Counted from the first letter of the stretch, positions 51,185-60,083 are shown. The stretch is DNA of 64,000 nucleotides from Streptomyces sp. NBC_00258 (GCF_036182465.1 NZ_CP108081.1:9424001-9488000), one strand, 5' to 3'. Notes: generated from the letters alone by a model not told the origin. Made by a program: numbers and translations.

Positions 51185-52123
51185 TCAACTGCGGAGTGTC
51201 GTCAGCAGTCGCGCCAGCGAACCACCCAGGCCCCAGCGTGTCGCGAGCTCCTCCAGAGCTGCCGGATCGCGCGGCGTGTGGGGCAGCGCGGTGGTCACGT
51301 CCGGCAAGGGTACGTCTCCGGCCACCCGGACGACCTCGGGCGCGACGGCGACGTACGGCCGGGACTCGTCGAGACGCTTGCGCTGGGACGGTGTGAGCTT
51401 GGCCTTCGGGTCGTCGACCGCCGCCATGATCCCGGCCAGGTCCCCGAACTCGGCCAGCAGCTTGGCGGCCGTCTTCTCGCCGATGCCCGGCACGCCCGGC
51501 AGACCGTCGCTCGGGTCGCCGCGCAGCAGCGCCAGAGTCGCGTACCCCGCGCCGTCGACGCCGTACTTCTCGCGCAGCCAGGCCTCGTCCGTGAGCTGGA
51601 GCATGCCGACGCCCTTGAGCGGGTACAGCACGCGCACCCCGCGCTTGTCGTCGACCAGTTGGTACAGGTCGCGGTCGCCGGTGACGATGTCGACCGGGCC
51701 CGTGGCGCGGCCGGCGAACGTCCCGATCACGTCGTCCGCCTCGTACCCCGCCACGCCCACGCGCGCGATGCCCAGCGCGTCCAGGACCGCCTCGATGACC
51801 GGCACCTGGGGCGAGAGCGTGTCGGGCACCTCCTCCTCGTCCGGACCGACCTCGGTCTCCTGGGCGACGCGATGCGCCTTGTACGAGGGGATCAGGTCGA
51901 CCCGCCACTGGGGCCGCCAGTCCGCGTCCATGCAGGCGATCAGATCGTCCGGGCGGTGGTCCTTCACCAGCCGGTCGATGAACTCGAGCAGACCCCGCAC
52001 GGCGTTCACCGGTGTGCCGTCCGGGGCCCGCACGGAATCCGGGACCCCGAAATAGGCCCGGAAGTACAGGGAAGCGGTGTCGAGGAGCATGGTTCGCCGG
52101 GGCTGCTGTGTCTGCTGCGTCAC
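51185..52123 (-). CDS. 5'-3' exonuclease, PolA N-terminal type
   Basis: Stand-alone flap/5'-3' exonuclease, 312 aa from GTG 52123; ATG 52135 gives 316 aa and is also possible, but neither has a good ribosome-binding site. Catalytic acidic motifs are MLLDTASLYFRAYFG, CMDADWRPQWR, GYEADDVIGTFAG and VTGDRDLYQL. The H3TH DNA-binding motif is GDPSDGLPGVPGIGEKTA. It has no polymerase domain. Actinobacteria carry such a protein near helY (Rv2090 in M. tuberculosis). It acts in DNA repair or replication. A possible damage-type promoter lies at 52131-52152. Confidence 0.92.
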   Translation of the reverse strand: MTQQTQQPRRTMLLDTASLYFRAYFGVPDSVRAPDGTPVNAVRGLLEFIDRLVKDHRPDDLIACMDADWRPQWRVDLIPSYKAHRVAQETEVGPDEEEVPDTLSPQVPVIEAVLDALGIARVGVAGYEADDVIGTFAGRATGPVDIVTGDRDLYQLVDDKRGVRVLYPLKGVGMLQLTDEAWLREKYGVDGAGYATLALLRGDPSDGLPGVPGIGEKTAAKLLAEFGDLAGIMAAVDDPKAKLTPSQRKRLDESRPYVAVAPEVVRVAGDVPLPDVTTALPHTPRDPAALEELATRWGLGGSLARLLTTLRS

Positions 52124-52130
52124 GCCTCGC

Positions 52131-52152
52131 ATCATGCCGTACGCCGCTGACA
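52131..52152 (-). promoter_or_regulatory. Weak PafBC-like promoter candidate of the exonuclease
   Basis: On the minus strand TGTCAG (52152-52147), ten bases, then CATGAT (52136-52131). The -10 departs from TAnnnT at its first base. If real, transcription would begin at about GTG 52123 and be leaderless. Confidence 0.3.
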
Positions 52153-52357
52153 GTCACCGGCAGTCACCGGTCGGCGCGGAGAGTGGACGAAAGCGAGTGC
52201 CCACACCCTCCGGATGTAAACGCCTTGTGAACTGGGACACGGTCGCGTTTGCGCCACCCGGGCGGGGGCAGGCGCCGATCCGGAGTGAACCCGGTCGCAT
52301 TTTCAACCACATCTGACATATGCGCACCGGACGAGCGGGCGGAACCCGCGTCGCTCC

Positions 52358-52386
52358 ACGGCCCGCCGGCGGGGGAGGCGGGCCGT
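52358..52386 (+). promoter_or_regulatory. Leader hairpin upstream of the betaine transporter genes
   Basis: A 10-bp perfect stem (acggcccgcc with ggcgggccgt) with a 9-base loop lies 24 bases before the start codon. It is in the same place as the hairpin before the HAD gene. The rest of the 287-bp gap shows no recognised riboswitch. Confidence 0.4.
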
Positions 52387-52410
52387 CTTCGTTCGACCCG
52401 AGAGGTACTT

Positions 52411-53499
52411 GTGTCATCCAGGCTGCAGGCGGAACAGCTCTACAAAGTGTTCGGCAGACGACCCGGCGAGGCGGTCGAGCGACTGCGCGGGGGAGCCGAC
52501 CGTGAGGAACTGCGCGCGGACGGCACCACGGCCGCGGTGATCGACGCGTCGTTCACGGTCGAACCGGGCGAGATCTTCGTCGTCATGGGCCTGTCGGGAT
52601 CCGGCAAGTCCACCTTGCTGCGCATGCTCAACGGACTCCTGGAGCCGACCGCGGGACGCGTGGTCTTCGACGGGCAGGAACTGACCGCGCTCAACGACCG
52701 TGAGATGCGCGAGGTCCGCTCCAAGAAGGTCAGCATGGTCTTCCAGCACTTCGCGCTCTTCCCGCACCGCAGCGTCCTGGAGAACGCCGCGTACGGCCTC
52801 GAGGTGCAGGGCGTGCCGCGCGCCGAGCGCGAGGAGCGCGCCACCAAGGCCCTGGTGCTGGCCGGACTCGCCGGCTGGGAGAAGTCCTGGCCCGACGAGC
52901 TGTCCGGCGGTATGCAGCAGCGCGTGGGCCTCGCCCGGGCGCTCGCCACCGACGCCGACCTGCTGCTGATGGACGAGTCCTTCAGCGCGCTCGACCCGCT
53001 GATCCGCCGCGACATGCAGGACCAGCTGATCGAGCTCCAGAAGAAGCTCAAGAAGACCATCGTCTTCATCACCCACGACCTCAACGAGGCCATGCGCCTG
53101 GGCGACCGCATCGCCGTCATGCGCGACGGCAGCATCGTCCAGATCGGCACCGCCGAGGACATCCTCGTCCGCCCCGCGAACGACTACGTCGCCTCCTTCA
53201 CCAAGGACGTCGACCGGTCCCGGGTCCTCACCGCGTCCTCCGTCATGGACACGGAGCTGCGCGGCGACGAGGCCGACTGCGGCTGTGAGACCGCCAGACC
53301 CGACTCGTCGTTCGGCGAGCTGTGCGCCATCAGCGCGCGGCTGGCGCACCCCGTGGCGGTCGTCGACAAGAAGGGCAAGCTGCTCGGTGTCGTTCCCCGG
53401 CAGCGGCTCGTCGGCTTCCTCGGCGACGAACAGGGCGAACCCGTGCCCTGCGACACACCGCGCGACAAGACCGTGAAGGCGGTGAAGGCCGGTGCCTAG
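52411..53499 (+). CDS. Glycine betaine/proline-type ABC importer ATPase with CBS region
   Basis: Cytoplasmic ATPase of an OpuA/ProU-type osmoprotectant importer, 362 aa from GTG 52411 after gagaggt. Walker A is GLSGSGKST, Walker B LLLMDES, signature LSGGMQQR. The last 100 residues resemble a divergent CBS domain, which in OpuA senses ionic strength, but include an unusual CGCET cluster. Its TAG stop overlaps the start of the permease gene, so the two are coupled. Betaine, choline or proline is the likely cargo; the sequence does not choose between them. Confidence 0.93.
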   Translation: MSSRLQAEQLYKVFGRRPGEAVERLRGGADREELRADGTTAAVIDASFTVEPGEIFVVMGLSGSGKSTLLRMLNGLLEPTAGRVVFDGQELTALNDREMREVRSKKVSMVFQHFALFPHRSVLENAAYGLEVQGVPRAEREERATKALVLAGLAGWEKSWPDELSGGMQQRVGLARALATDADLLLMDESFSALDPLIRRDMQDQLIELQKKLKKTIVFITHDLNEAMRLGDRIAVMRDGSIVQIGTAEDILVRPANDYVASFTKDVDRSRVLTASSVMDTELRGDEADCGCETARPDSSFGELCAISARLAHPVAVVDKKGKLLGVVPRQRLVGFLGDEQGEPVPCDTPRDKTVKAVKAGA

Positions 53500-56104
53500 G
53501 ATCCCCTTCGGCGACTGGGTCAACGACACGGTCGACTGGCTGCTCAACCACATGGCGTGGCTCTTCGACTTCCTGAAGACCGTCTTCCAGGGCACCTACG
53601 ACGTCATCAACGACGTCCTGCAGGCGCCCGAACCCCTTCTCCTCGCGGGCATCTTCGCGGTCATCGCGTTCTGGCTGCGCGGCACGTCCGCCGGTGTCCT
53701 CGCCTTCGTGGGATTCGCCTTCATCGACTCCCTCGAACTGTGGGAGAACGCGATGGTGACCCTGTCGCTGGTCCTGGTGGCGACGATCATCGCGCTCGTC
53801 ATATCCGTACCCGTCGGCATCTGGGCGGCCCGCTCGGACCGCGTCAGCGGCATCGTCCGCCCCGTGCTCGACCTCATGCAGACGATGCCCGCGATGATCT
53901 ACCTCATCCCGGCCATCCTGTTCTTCGGCACCGGCGGACCCGCGGGCATCGTGGCCACCCTGATCTTCGCCCTGGCACCCGGCGTCCGTATGACGGAACT
54001 GGGCATCCGCCAGGTCGACAAGGAACTGGTCGAGGCCGCCGACGCGTTCGGCACCACCCCCCGCAACATCCTGCTGCGCGTCCAGCTGCCGCTGGCGCTG
54101 CCCACCGTCATGGCCGGTGTCAACCAGGTCATCATGCTGGGCCTGTCCATGGCCGCCATCGCCGGCATGGTCGGCACCGGCGGCCTCGGCGGTGACGTGA
54201 ACGAGGCGATCGGCCAGCTCAACGTCGGCCTCGGCGCCGAGGCGGGCATAGCCATCGTCATCCTCGCCATCTACCTGGACCGCATGACCAGCGCCCTGGG
54301 CACCCAGGTCTCGCCGCTCGGCCGCCGCACCGCCGCCAAGCTGCGTGCCGCACAGGGCCTGCAGATCTGGTCCTACCGCCCCCGGCCCTCCGTGGCCGTC
54401 ATCGGCGTCGTCGTGCTCGCGCTCGTCGCGGGCGGCATGGGCATCTTCGGCTCCAGCGACACCGAGACCACCGCGTCCGACGGCGGGAACGTCGGCCAGG
54501 GCAAGAAGGTCAGCATCGGCTACATCCCCTGGGACGAGGGCGTCGCCTCCACCTTCCTCTGGAAGGAGATCCTGGAGCAGCGCGGCTTCGAGGTCGAGAC
54601 CAAGCAGTTCGACGCCGGCCCCCTCTACACCTCGCTCGCCCAGGGCGACATCGACTTCCAGACCGACTCCTGGCTGCCGACCACCCACGAGCAGTACTGG
54701 AAGAAGTACGGCAAGCAGCTCGACGACCTCGGCTCCTGGTACGGCCCGACGTCCCTGGAGCTGAGCGTGCCCGCCTACATGGGCATCGACTCCCTGGAGG
54801 ACCTCAAGGGCAAGGCGGGCGAGTTCGACGGCAAGATCACCGGCATCGAGTCCAGCGCCGGAATGATGGGCCTCCTCAAGACCAAGGTCCTCAAGGAGTA
54901 CGGGCTCGACAAGGAGTACAAGGTCGTCGACAGCTCCACGCCGGCGATGCTGGCCGAGCTGAAGCGCGCGTACGCCAAGAAGGAGCCGTTCGTCGGCACG
55001 CTCTGGTCGCCGCACTGGGCGTACAGCGAGTACAAGCTGACGAAGCTCGCGGACCCGAAGGGGGCCTGGGGCAAGGGCGACGGTGTGCACACGCTCTCCC
55101 GCAAGGGCTTCGCCCAGGACAACCCGGTCGTCGCCAAGTGGCTCAAGAGCTTCAAGATGACCGAGAAGCAGCTCACCAGCCTTGAGGCGGACATCAACAA
55201 GGCCGGCAAGGGCAAGCAGCAGGACGCCGTGCGCACCTGGCTGAAGAGCAACCCCGGTGTCGTCGACAAGCTGGCCCCGGTCGAGAAGTCCTCCTCCGGC
55301 ACCCCGGCCGAGGCGAAGCGCACGGTCGACGTCGCCTGGTTCCCCTGGGACGAGGACGTCGCCGTCACCTACCTGTGGAAGGACGTCCTGGCCCGGCGCG
55401 GCTACAAGCTGAACCTGAAGCAGATGGACGTCGGCCCGGTCTACACCGGCCTGGCCACCGGCGACATCGACCTCAACTTCGACGCCTGGCTGCCGTACGC
55501 GCAGGCCAACTACTGGGACAAGCACAAGGACAACCTGCGGGACCTCGGCACCTGGTACGAACCGACCTCCCTGGAGATCGCGGTGCCTTCGTACGTGAAG
55601 GACGTCAAGTCCCTCGCCGACCTCAAGGGCAAGGGCGATCTCTTCGACGGGAAGATCATCGGCATCGAACCGGGCACCGGCGAGATGAACCTCGCCAAGA
55701 CGAAGGTCCTGCCCGGCTACGGCCTGGACAAGGAGTACGAGATCGTCGACGGCTCCACGCCCGCGATGCTGGCCGAGCTGAAGCGCGCGTACGCCAAGAA
55801 GGAGCCCGTCGCCGTCACGCTCTGGTCGCCGCACTGGGCCTACAGCGAGTACGAGCTGACGAAGCTCGCGGACCCGAAGAAGACGTTCGGTGAGGGCAAC
55901 ACGATCCGGACCATCTCCAGCAAGAAGTTCCCGGAGCAGTACCCGCAGCTCACGAAGTGGATCAAGAACTTCAAGATGAGCGAGGACGAACTCGGCAGCC
56001 TGGAGAGCGAGATCAAGGACCGCGGCCAGGGCCAGGAGGAGGAGGCCGTCTCCGCGTGGCTGAAGGAGCACCCGGACATGGTGGAACGGATGACTCCGCA
56101 GTAA
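53492..56104 (+). CDS. Betaine-type ABC permease fused to two tandem substrate-binding domains
   Basis: Fusion of an OpuAB-like permease and two OpuAC-like receptors, 870 aa from GTG 53492. Residues 1-285 are the permease, with QTMPAMIYLIPAILFF and the EAADAFGTTPRNILLRVQLPLALP coupling loop (region). One further membrane segment near residue 305 leads outside. Substrate-binding domain 1 covers about 340-600 and domain 2 about 613-870, repeated with a 273-residue period. Aromatic-cage residues occur at equivalent places (WDEGVAS/WDEDVAV, WSPHWAYSEY). Parts of the two are identical at DNA level. Confidence 0.95.
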   Translation: MPRIPFGDWVNDTVDWLLNHMAWLFDFLKTVFQGTYDVINDVLQAPEPLLLAGIFAVIAFWLRGTSAGVLAFVGFAFIDSLELWENAMVTLSLVLVATIIALVISVPVGIWAARSDRVSGIVRPVLDLMQTMPAMIYLIPAILFFGTGGPAGIVATLIFALAPGVRMTELGIRQVDKELVEAADAFGTTPRNILLRVQLPLALPTVMAGVNQVIMLGLSMAAIAGMVGTGGLGGDVNEAIGQLNVGLGAEAGIAIVILAIYLDRMTSALGTQVSPLGRRTAAKLRAAQGLQIWSYRPRPSVAVIGVVVLALVAGGMGIFGSSDTETTASDGGNVGQGKKVSIGYIPWDEGVASTFLWKEILEQRGFEVETKQFDAGPLYTSLAQGDIDFQTDSWLPTTHEQYWKKYGKQLDDLGSWYGPTSLELSVPAYMGIDSLEDLKGKAGEFDGKITGIESSAGMMGLLKTKVLKEYGLDKEYKVVDSSTPAMLAELKRAYAKKEPFVGTLWSPHWAYSEYKLTKLADPKGAWGKGDGVHTLSRKGFAQDNPVVAKWLKSFKMTEKQLTSLEADINKAGKGKQQDAVRTWLKSNPGVVDKLAPVEKSSSGTPAEAKRTVDVAWFPWDEDVAVTYLWKDVLARRGYKLNLKQMDVGPVYTGLATGDIDLNFDAWLPYAQANYWDKHKDNLRDLGTWYEPTSLEIAVPSYVKDVKSLADLKGKGDLFDGKIIGIEPGTGEMNLAKTKVLPGYGLDKEYEIVDGSTPAMLAELKRAYAKKEPVAVTLWSPHWAYSEYELTKLADPKKTFGEGNTIRTISSKKFPEQYPQLTKWIKNFKMSEDELGSLESEIKDRGQGQEEEAVSAWLKEHPDMVERMTPQ
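54944..54987 (+). repeat. Near-identical DNA within the two binding domains (unit 1)
   Basis: 44 bases from gcgatgctgg match 55763-55806, 819 bases downstream, except for a single wobble position at most. Neighbouring DNA is also very similar for about 170 bases. Confidence 0.8.
55763..55806 (+). repeat. Near-identical DNA within the two binding domains (unit 2)
   Basis: Partner of unit 1 at 54944-54987, exactly 273 codons apart. It marks a recent duplication or gene conversion. Confidence 0.8.
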
Positions 56105-56532
56105 ACACGTCTCCAGTGGGGGGCCGTTTCCGAAAACGGGCCCCCACGCGCGCGTGACGACGAATCGCGCGCGGACAAGCCTCCGCGAGGGGTGGGCAGC
56201 GCCATACGGCGAGGCCCACCCCTCGCGGCGTCACCTGTGCATACGACCCGGGCAAGGGCCGCGCCGGCCTGACGGCACCGCGCGCACACCGCGACAACCG
56301 CGCCGGCGCTCCCACCGGCGCGAACTGTGACGGTCGGTCACGCGATCCGTGCGGCGATGTTTACAGCGATGTGACGGGCGCATGAAACGGTTTGCCGAAC
56401 ACCCGTAGGGTGCAGACAAGACATCAGGAACTCGCGAGAAATTGGCGCGTACGTACAACGAACGTGCCGCCACCGCACCGCACCGCATGCACCGAGCAGC
56501 GCACCGACGACGCACAGGGGGGAGCCGAAGCG
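56105..56532. other. 428-bp intergenic region before the XRE-cupin gene
   Basis: A terminator-like hairpin (56116-56129 with 56134-56147, 14 bp, one mismatch) follows the transporter stop. TGAAAC (56383-56388), 17 bases, TAGGGT (56406-56411) is a reasonable promoter for the regulator gene, giving a leader of about 115 bases. Nothing else was recognised. Confidence 0.55.
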
Positions 56533-57099
56533 ATGGATGAAAACAAGGAAACCCTTCGAGTGGGCGCGGCCGTCAGGCGGCGGCGCCGGGCACTGGAGCT
56601 CACCCTCGCCGTCGTCGCCGAGCGCAGCGGTCTGTCGGTGCCGTTCCTGAGCCAGGTCGAGAACGAGCGGGCGCGGCCCAGCATGCGTTCCCTCCAACGG
56701 GTCGCCGACGCCCTGCACACCACGTGCGTCGAACTCCTCGCCGCCGCCGACCCGGCGCGCAGCGTCGACGTGGTGCGCGCGGACGACTCCGAGTTCACCC
56801 ACGAGCCCCGAGTGCGCCCCCTGGTGCGCGGTCACCACCAGTTGCACGCCATGGAGTTCTCCGGCGACCACGACGCCGGCCGTGAATTCCAGCACCGCAA
56901 CGACGAGTTGATGTACGTGGCCGACGGCGCCGTCGAGGTCGAGGCAGAGGGCCGCGCGTACCGACTGGGACGCGGCGACACACTGCACCTGACGGGCGGC
57001 GTACGGCACCGGTGGCGGGCGACCGACGCGGACACGCGCGTGCTCATCGTCGCGGTCGCGGACCACATCGAGGCCGTGGAGGACGATCCACGCCGATGA
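56533..57099 (+). CDS. XRE-family regulator with cupin sensor domain
   Basis: HTH-cupin regulator, 188 aa from ATG 56533 after a gggggag site. The HTH (LTLAVVAERSGLSVPFLSQVENERARPSMRSL region) covers residues about 20-60. The C-terminal cupin_2 fold covers about 105-180, with HRNDELMYVADG and LGRGDTLHLTGGVRHRW holding His/Glu residues that could bind a metal or ligand. Such proteins control amino-acid, polyamine or osmolyte genes. Its neighbours are the betaine importer upstream and a BtuF-like protein downstream, with which it may be cotranscribed. Confidence 0.9.
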   Translation: MDENKETLRVGAAVRRRRRALELTLAVVAERSGLSVPFLSQVENERARPSMRSLQRVADALHTTCVELLAAADPARSVDVVRADDSEFTHEPRVRPLVRGHHQLHAMEFSGDHDAGREFQHRNDELMYVADGAVEVEAEGRAYRLGRGDTLHLTGGVRHRWRATDADTRVLIVAVADHIEAVEDDPRR

Positions 57100-57121
57100 C
57101 CGTCATCCGGAGTACTCGGCC

Positions 57122-57841
57122 ATGAGAGTGGTGTCACTCGTCCCGTCGCTCACCGAGGCCGTCGCCGTGTCCGTACCGGGTGTCCTGGTCGGGGCGACCG
57201 ACTGGTGCAGTCATCCGGCCGACCTCGACGTCGTACGCGTCAAGGGCACGAAGAACCCGGACGTCGAGCGGATCGTCGGCCTCGCGCCCGATCTGGTGAT
57301 CGCCAACGAGGAGGAGAACCGCGAGCCCGACCTGGCCGCCCTGAGGCAGGCGGGACTCGACGTGCTCGTCACCGAGGTACGGGACGTGCCGGGCGCCTTT
57401 CGGGAACTGGAGAGGGTGGTCCGCGCGTGCGGGCTGCGGACGCGGCCGCGATGGCTGGACGAGGCCCAGGAAGCCTGGCTGGACCCGCCCCGCCCGGAGA
57501 GGCGCCTGCGCGCCGCCGTACCGATCTGGCGGCGGCCCTGGATGGTGCTCGGGCGGGACACCTTCGCCGGGGACGTGCTGGCGCGGCTCGGCGTCGACAA
57601 CGCGTACGCGACGCACACCGAACGCTATCCGCGTGTCCCGGTCGACGAACTGCGCGCCGCCGGTCTCGACCTGGTCGTGCTGCCCGACGAGCCGTACCGC
57701 TTCACGAGCGACGACGGCCCCGAGGCGTTCCCCGGTGTGCCCTGCGCACTGGTCGGAGGGCGCCATCTCACGTGGTACGGACCGTCGTTGGCGGAAGCTC
57801 CACAGGTGCTCGGCGAGGCGCTGCGAGCAGCCGTCCGCTGA
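57122..57841 (+). CDS. BtuF-like helical-backbone binding protein without signal peptide
   Basis: Periplasmic-binding-protein-like fold of the cobalamin/iron-siderophore receptor class, 239 aa from ATG 57122. MRVVSLVPSLTEAV at the N-terminus is the fold's first strand, and GATDWCSHP, VKGTKNPDVERIVGLAPDLVI and WMVLGRDTFAGDVLARLG match BtuF. It lacks any signal peptide or lipobox, so it appears cytoplasmic, as is common for the actinobacterial group. The 3' end overlaps the convergent transporter gene by 74 bases. The ligand is unknown. Confidence 0.85.
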   Translation: MRVVSLVPSLTEAVAVSVPGVLVGATDWCSHPADLDVVRVKGTKNPDVERIVGLAPDLVIANEEENREPDLAALRQAGLDVLVTEVRDVPGAFRELERVVRACGLRTRPRWLDEAQEAWLDPPRPERRLRAAVPIWRRPWMVLGRDTFAGDVLARLGVDNAYATHTERYPRVPVDELRAAGLDLVVLPDEPYRFTSDDGPEAFPGVPCALVGGRHLTWYGPSLAEAPQVLGEALRAAVR

Positions 57842-58976
57842 CCAGGCCGCGAACCGTGTGGACGGCGGCCACCGCCCAGGCCGCGAGGAGCAGGGCGTAC
57901 AGGGCGACCGTGAGCCCGTCGTAGACGACGAGCCCGGTGTGCCGGGCGAGCCCCTCGGCGCCCGTCACACACGTACCGACCGGGAAGGTGAACGCCCACC
58001 AGGTCATGCCGAAGACCATGCCCCGGCTGCGGGCCCGCAGCACCAGGGCGCCGGCCAGTGCCAGCCAGAGCAGCGCGAAACCCATCACCGGGACGCCGTA
58101 GAGCACCGGCAGGATCCCGAAGCCCTGGTCGTACGGGGCGGGCACCACACCCGGGGCGGCGACGGCGAACTTGTCGACGGCCGTCGTGGACTGCCCCAGC
58201 GGACCCAGGACCAGGAACAGGGTCGGGGTGAGCGCGAGCGGCAGCGGGCCGCCCGTGACGAGGCGGGCGAAGATCATCGGCAGCATCACGAGCGTGGCCA
58301 GCAGACTGAGACCGAACATCGCGAAGCAGGCGAGCAACAGGGTCTCGCGGGCCTGGTCGGCCGGGAGATGCGGTACGAGCAGAGGGCCGAGCGCCGCGGA
58401 GACCATGGGCGCGACGAGGGGGAGCAGCCATACCGGGGTGGCCTGGGACGGGTCCAGGCGGTGGCGCACGACCATCAGGTACGGGACCGCCACCGCCGCC
58501 ACCAGACCGATCAGGGTGCCCGTGGAGAAGAGCACGGCGTCCAGGGCGACCGCCGCCCGTGTGCCGATCCAGTCCCGCCCGACCACCAGGGCCCCGCCGC
58601 CCACGGCCAGCAGGGCCATGGAGAGACAGCCGTAGAAGGGGGCCATCGACGGGTCCAGGAGGTGGGCGCGGGCCTGGTCCCTGTGGTGCGTCCAATGGGC
58701 CGCCCGGGCGGTGAGGAGGGCGACGAGCAGGGTCAGCGCGAGTGCCCAGACCGCGGTGCAGATCGTGCGCAGGCCCGGGATGTCCACGGGGAGGCCGGCA
58801 CCTGCCGTGGCCACGATTGCCGTGCCCATCACCGGGGCGTACCAGTTGGGGCCGAGATGGCGGAGAGGGGATGGCTTTGTCGTCGCCTCTGCCTCTGCCT
58901 TTGCCCTTGTGGGGCGGCCGGGGTTGGCGTGGCTGGTGTTGTCCGTGGTGGCGGTGAGCGGGTGGGCTGTGGCCAT
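57768..58976 (-). CDS. TDT-family transporter (tellurite-resistance/dicarboxylate, SLAC1-like)
   Basis: Membrane protein, 402 aa from ATG 58976, with about ten hydrophobic segments and the opening LGPNWYAPVMGTAIVATAGAGLP typical of the TDT family. GMTWWAFTFPVGTCVTGA occurs near the C-terminal end. Members carry malate, sulfite or chloride anions. It is divergent from a LysR gene 70 bases away, which likely regulates it. It may export sulfite or an organic acid; the sequence cannot tell. Confidence 0.9.
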   Translation of the reverse strand: MATAHPLTATTDNTSHANPGRPTRAKAEAEATTKPSPLRHLGPNWYAPVMGTAIVATAGAGLPVDIPGLRTICTAVWALALTLLVALLTARAAHWTHHRDQARAHLLDPSMAPFYGCLSMALLAVGGGALVVGRDWIGTRAAVALDAVLFSTGTLIGLVAAVAVPYLMVVRHRLDPSQATPVWLLPLVAPMVSAALGPLLVPHLPADQARETLLLACFAMFGLSLLATLVMLPMIFARLVTGGPLPLALTPTLFLVLGPLGQSTTAVDKFAVAAPGVVPAPYDQGFGILPVLYGVPVMGFALLWLALAGALVLRARSRGMVFGMTWWAFTFPVGTCVTGAEGLARHTGLVVYDGLTVALYALLLAAWAVAAVHTVRGLVSGRLLAAPRRAPVELPPTTVRTT

Positions 58977-59024
58977 GAGTTCACCGTGCCCCGGTGGGGG
59001 AGCGCTCGCCAGGGAGTGCCGGTC

Positions 59025-59048
59025 TATGAGGACATAAGGTGGGCTTAT
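59025..59048. promoter_or_regulatory. LysR operator candidates
   Basis: TATG-agga-CATA (59025-59036) and ATAAG-N5-CTTAT (59034-59048) are overlapping palindromes. The second fits the LysR T-N11-A rule and overlaps the lysR-type start codon at 59047. Confidence 0.5.
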
Positions 59049-59997
59049 GAGTCGGGATGACGGGACGGGTGACCAGGGAGTTCGCGGGACGGCGTCCATG
59101 GCGGGGGGTGGGCTGTCGCACCGGGTCCCCGATCTGGGTGCGCTGGAGCTGCTGCTCGCCGTGGCGCGGCTCGGGAGTCTGGGGCGGGCCGCCCGGGAGG
59201 TCGGGATCACGCAGCCGGCCGCCAGCAGTCGGATCCGGTCCATGGAACGGCAACTGGGGGTCGCCCTCGTCGACCGGTCGCCCACGGGGTCGCGGCTCAC
59301 CGACGCGGGGGCACTGGTGACCGACTGGGCCCGGCGCGTCGTGGAGGCGGCGGAGGCCTTCGACGCGGGCGCGCAGGCGTTGCGGGACCGGCGGGACTCC
59401 CGGCTGCGGGTCGCGGCGAGCATGACGATCGCCGAGTATCTGCTGCCCGGGTGGTTGCTCGCGCTGCGCGCGCAGCGGCCGGACACCGCGGTGTCGCTGA
59501 TCGCCGGGAACTCGACGGTCGTGGCCGAGCGGGTGCTCTCCGGCGAGGCGGACCTCGGGTTCGTGGAGGGGGTGTCCGTGGCGAGCGGGCTGGACTCCGT
59601 GGTCATCGCTCACGACCGGCTGATCGTGGTGACCGCGCCCGGGCATCCGTGGGCGCGGAGGCGGCGGGCGCTCGACGCGGGGGAGCTGGCGGGGGCGCCG
59701 TTGATTCTGCGGGAGGAGGGGTCGGGGACGCGGCAGGTGCTGGATGCGGCGCTCGGCGGGCTGGCCCGCCCTCTGATCGAGCTGTCCTCCACGACGGCGG
59801 TGAAGGCGTCCGCGGCTTCGGGGGCGGGGCCGGCGGTTCTCAGCGAACTGGCGTTGGGGGAGGAACTGTCCGCTCGTCGGCTTGTCGAGATTCCTGTGGA
59901 GGGGGTTCGGCTGAGTCGGGACTTGCGCGCTGTCTGGCCTGTGGGGCATCGGCCGACCGGGCCTGCGCGGGATCTGTTGGCGTTGACTCGGGGGTAG
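59047..59997 (+). CDS. LysR-family transcriptional regulator
   Basis: LTTR, 316 aa from ATG 59047. The winged HTH (LELLLAVARLGSLGRAAREVG, and ITQPAASSRIRSMERQLG, residues about 32-72) is followed by the effector-binding domain with RVAASMTIAEYLLPGWL and SGEADLGFVEG. ATAAGG lies just upstream and there is no ribosome-binding site, so the message may be leaderless. Its probable target is the divergent TDT transporter. CysB/CbbR-like members of this kind sense sulfur or carbon metabolites; the effector is unknown. Confidence 0.92.
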   Translation: MSRDDGTGDQGVRGTASMAGGGLSHRVPDLGALELLLAVARLGSLGRAAREVGITQPAASSRIRSMERQLGVALVDRSPTGSRLTDAGALVTDWARRVVEAAEAFDAGAQALRDRRDSRLRVAASMTIAEYLLPGWLLALRAQRPDTAVSLIAGNSTVVAERVLSGEADLGFVEGVSVASGLDSVVIAHDRLIVVTAPGHPWARRRRALDAGELAGAPLILREEGSGTRQVLDAALGGLARPLIELSSTTAVKASAASGAGPAVLSELALGEELSARRLVEIPVEGVRLSRDLRAVWPVGHRPTGPARDLLALTRG

Positions 59998-60014
59998 GGC
60001 GGTTGGTTCTCCGC

Positions 60015-60083
60015 TGCGGGTGCGTTGTGGCTGGTCGCGCCCCGCGGCGGAGCCGCAGATGTCACAGCCCCGCGCCCCTGAAG
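60015..60083 (+). repeat. Dispersed intergenic repeat, long subtype (copy 6)
   Basis: ctgcgggtgcgttgtggctgg...ccccgcggcggagccgcagatgtcacagccccgcgcccctgaagga. It matches copy 1 in the inserted segment and lies between convergent genes. Confidence 0.75.

Noticed and set aside
52153..52357. c-di-AMP riboswitch before the betaine transporter
   Set aside because: The location is attractive, but I could not find the conserved core; a covariance-model search would decide.
54000..56071. Long antisense frame over the betaine permease fusion
   Set aside because: It is antisense to a gene with clear permease and receptor motifs.
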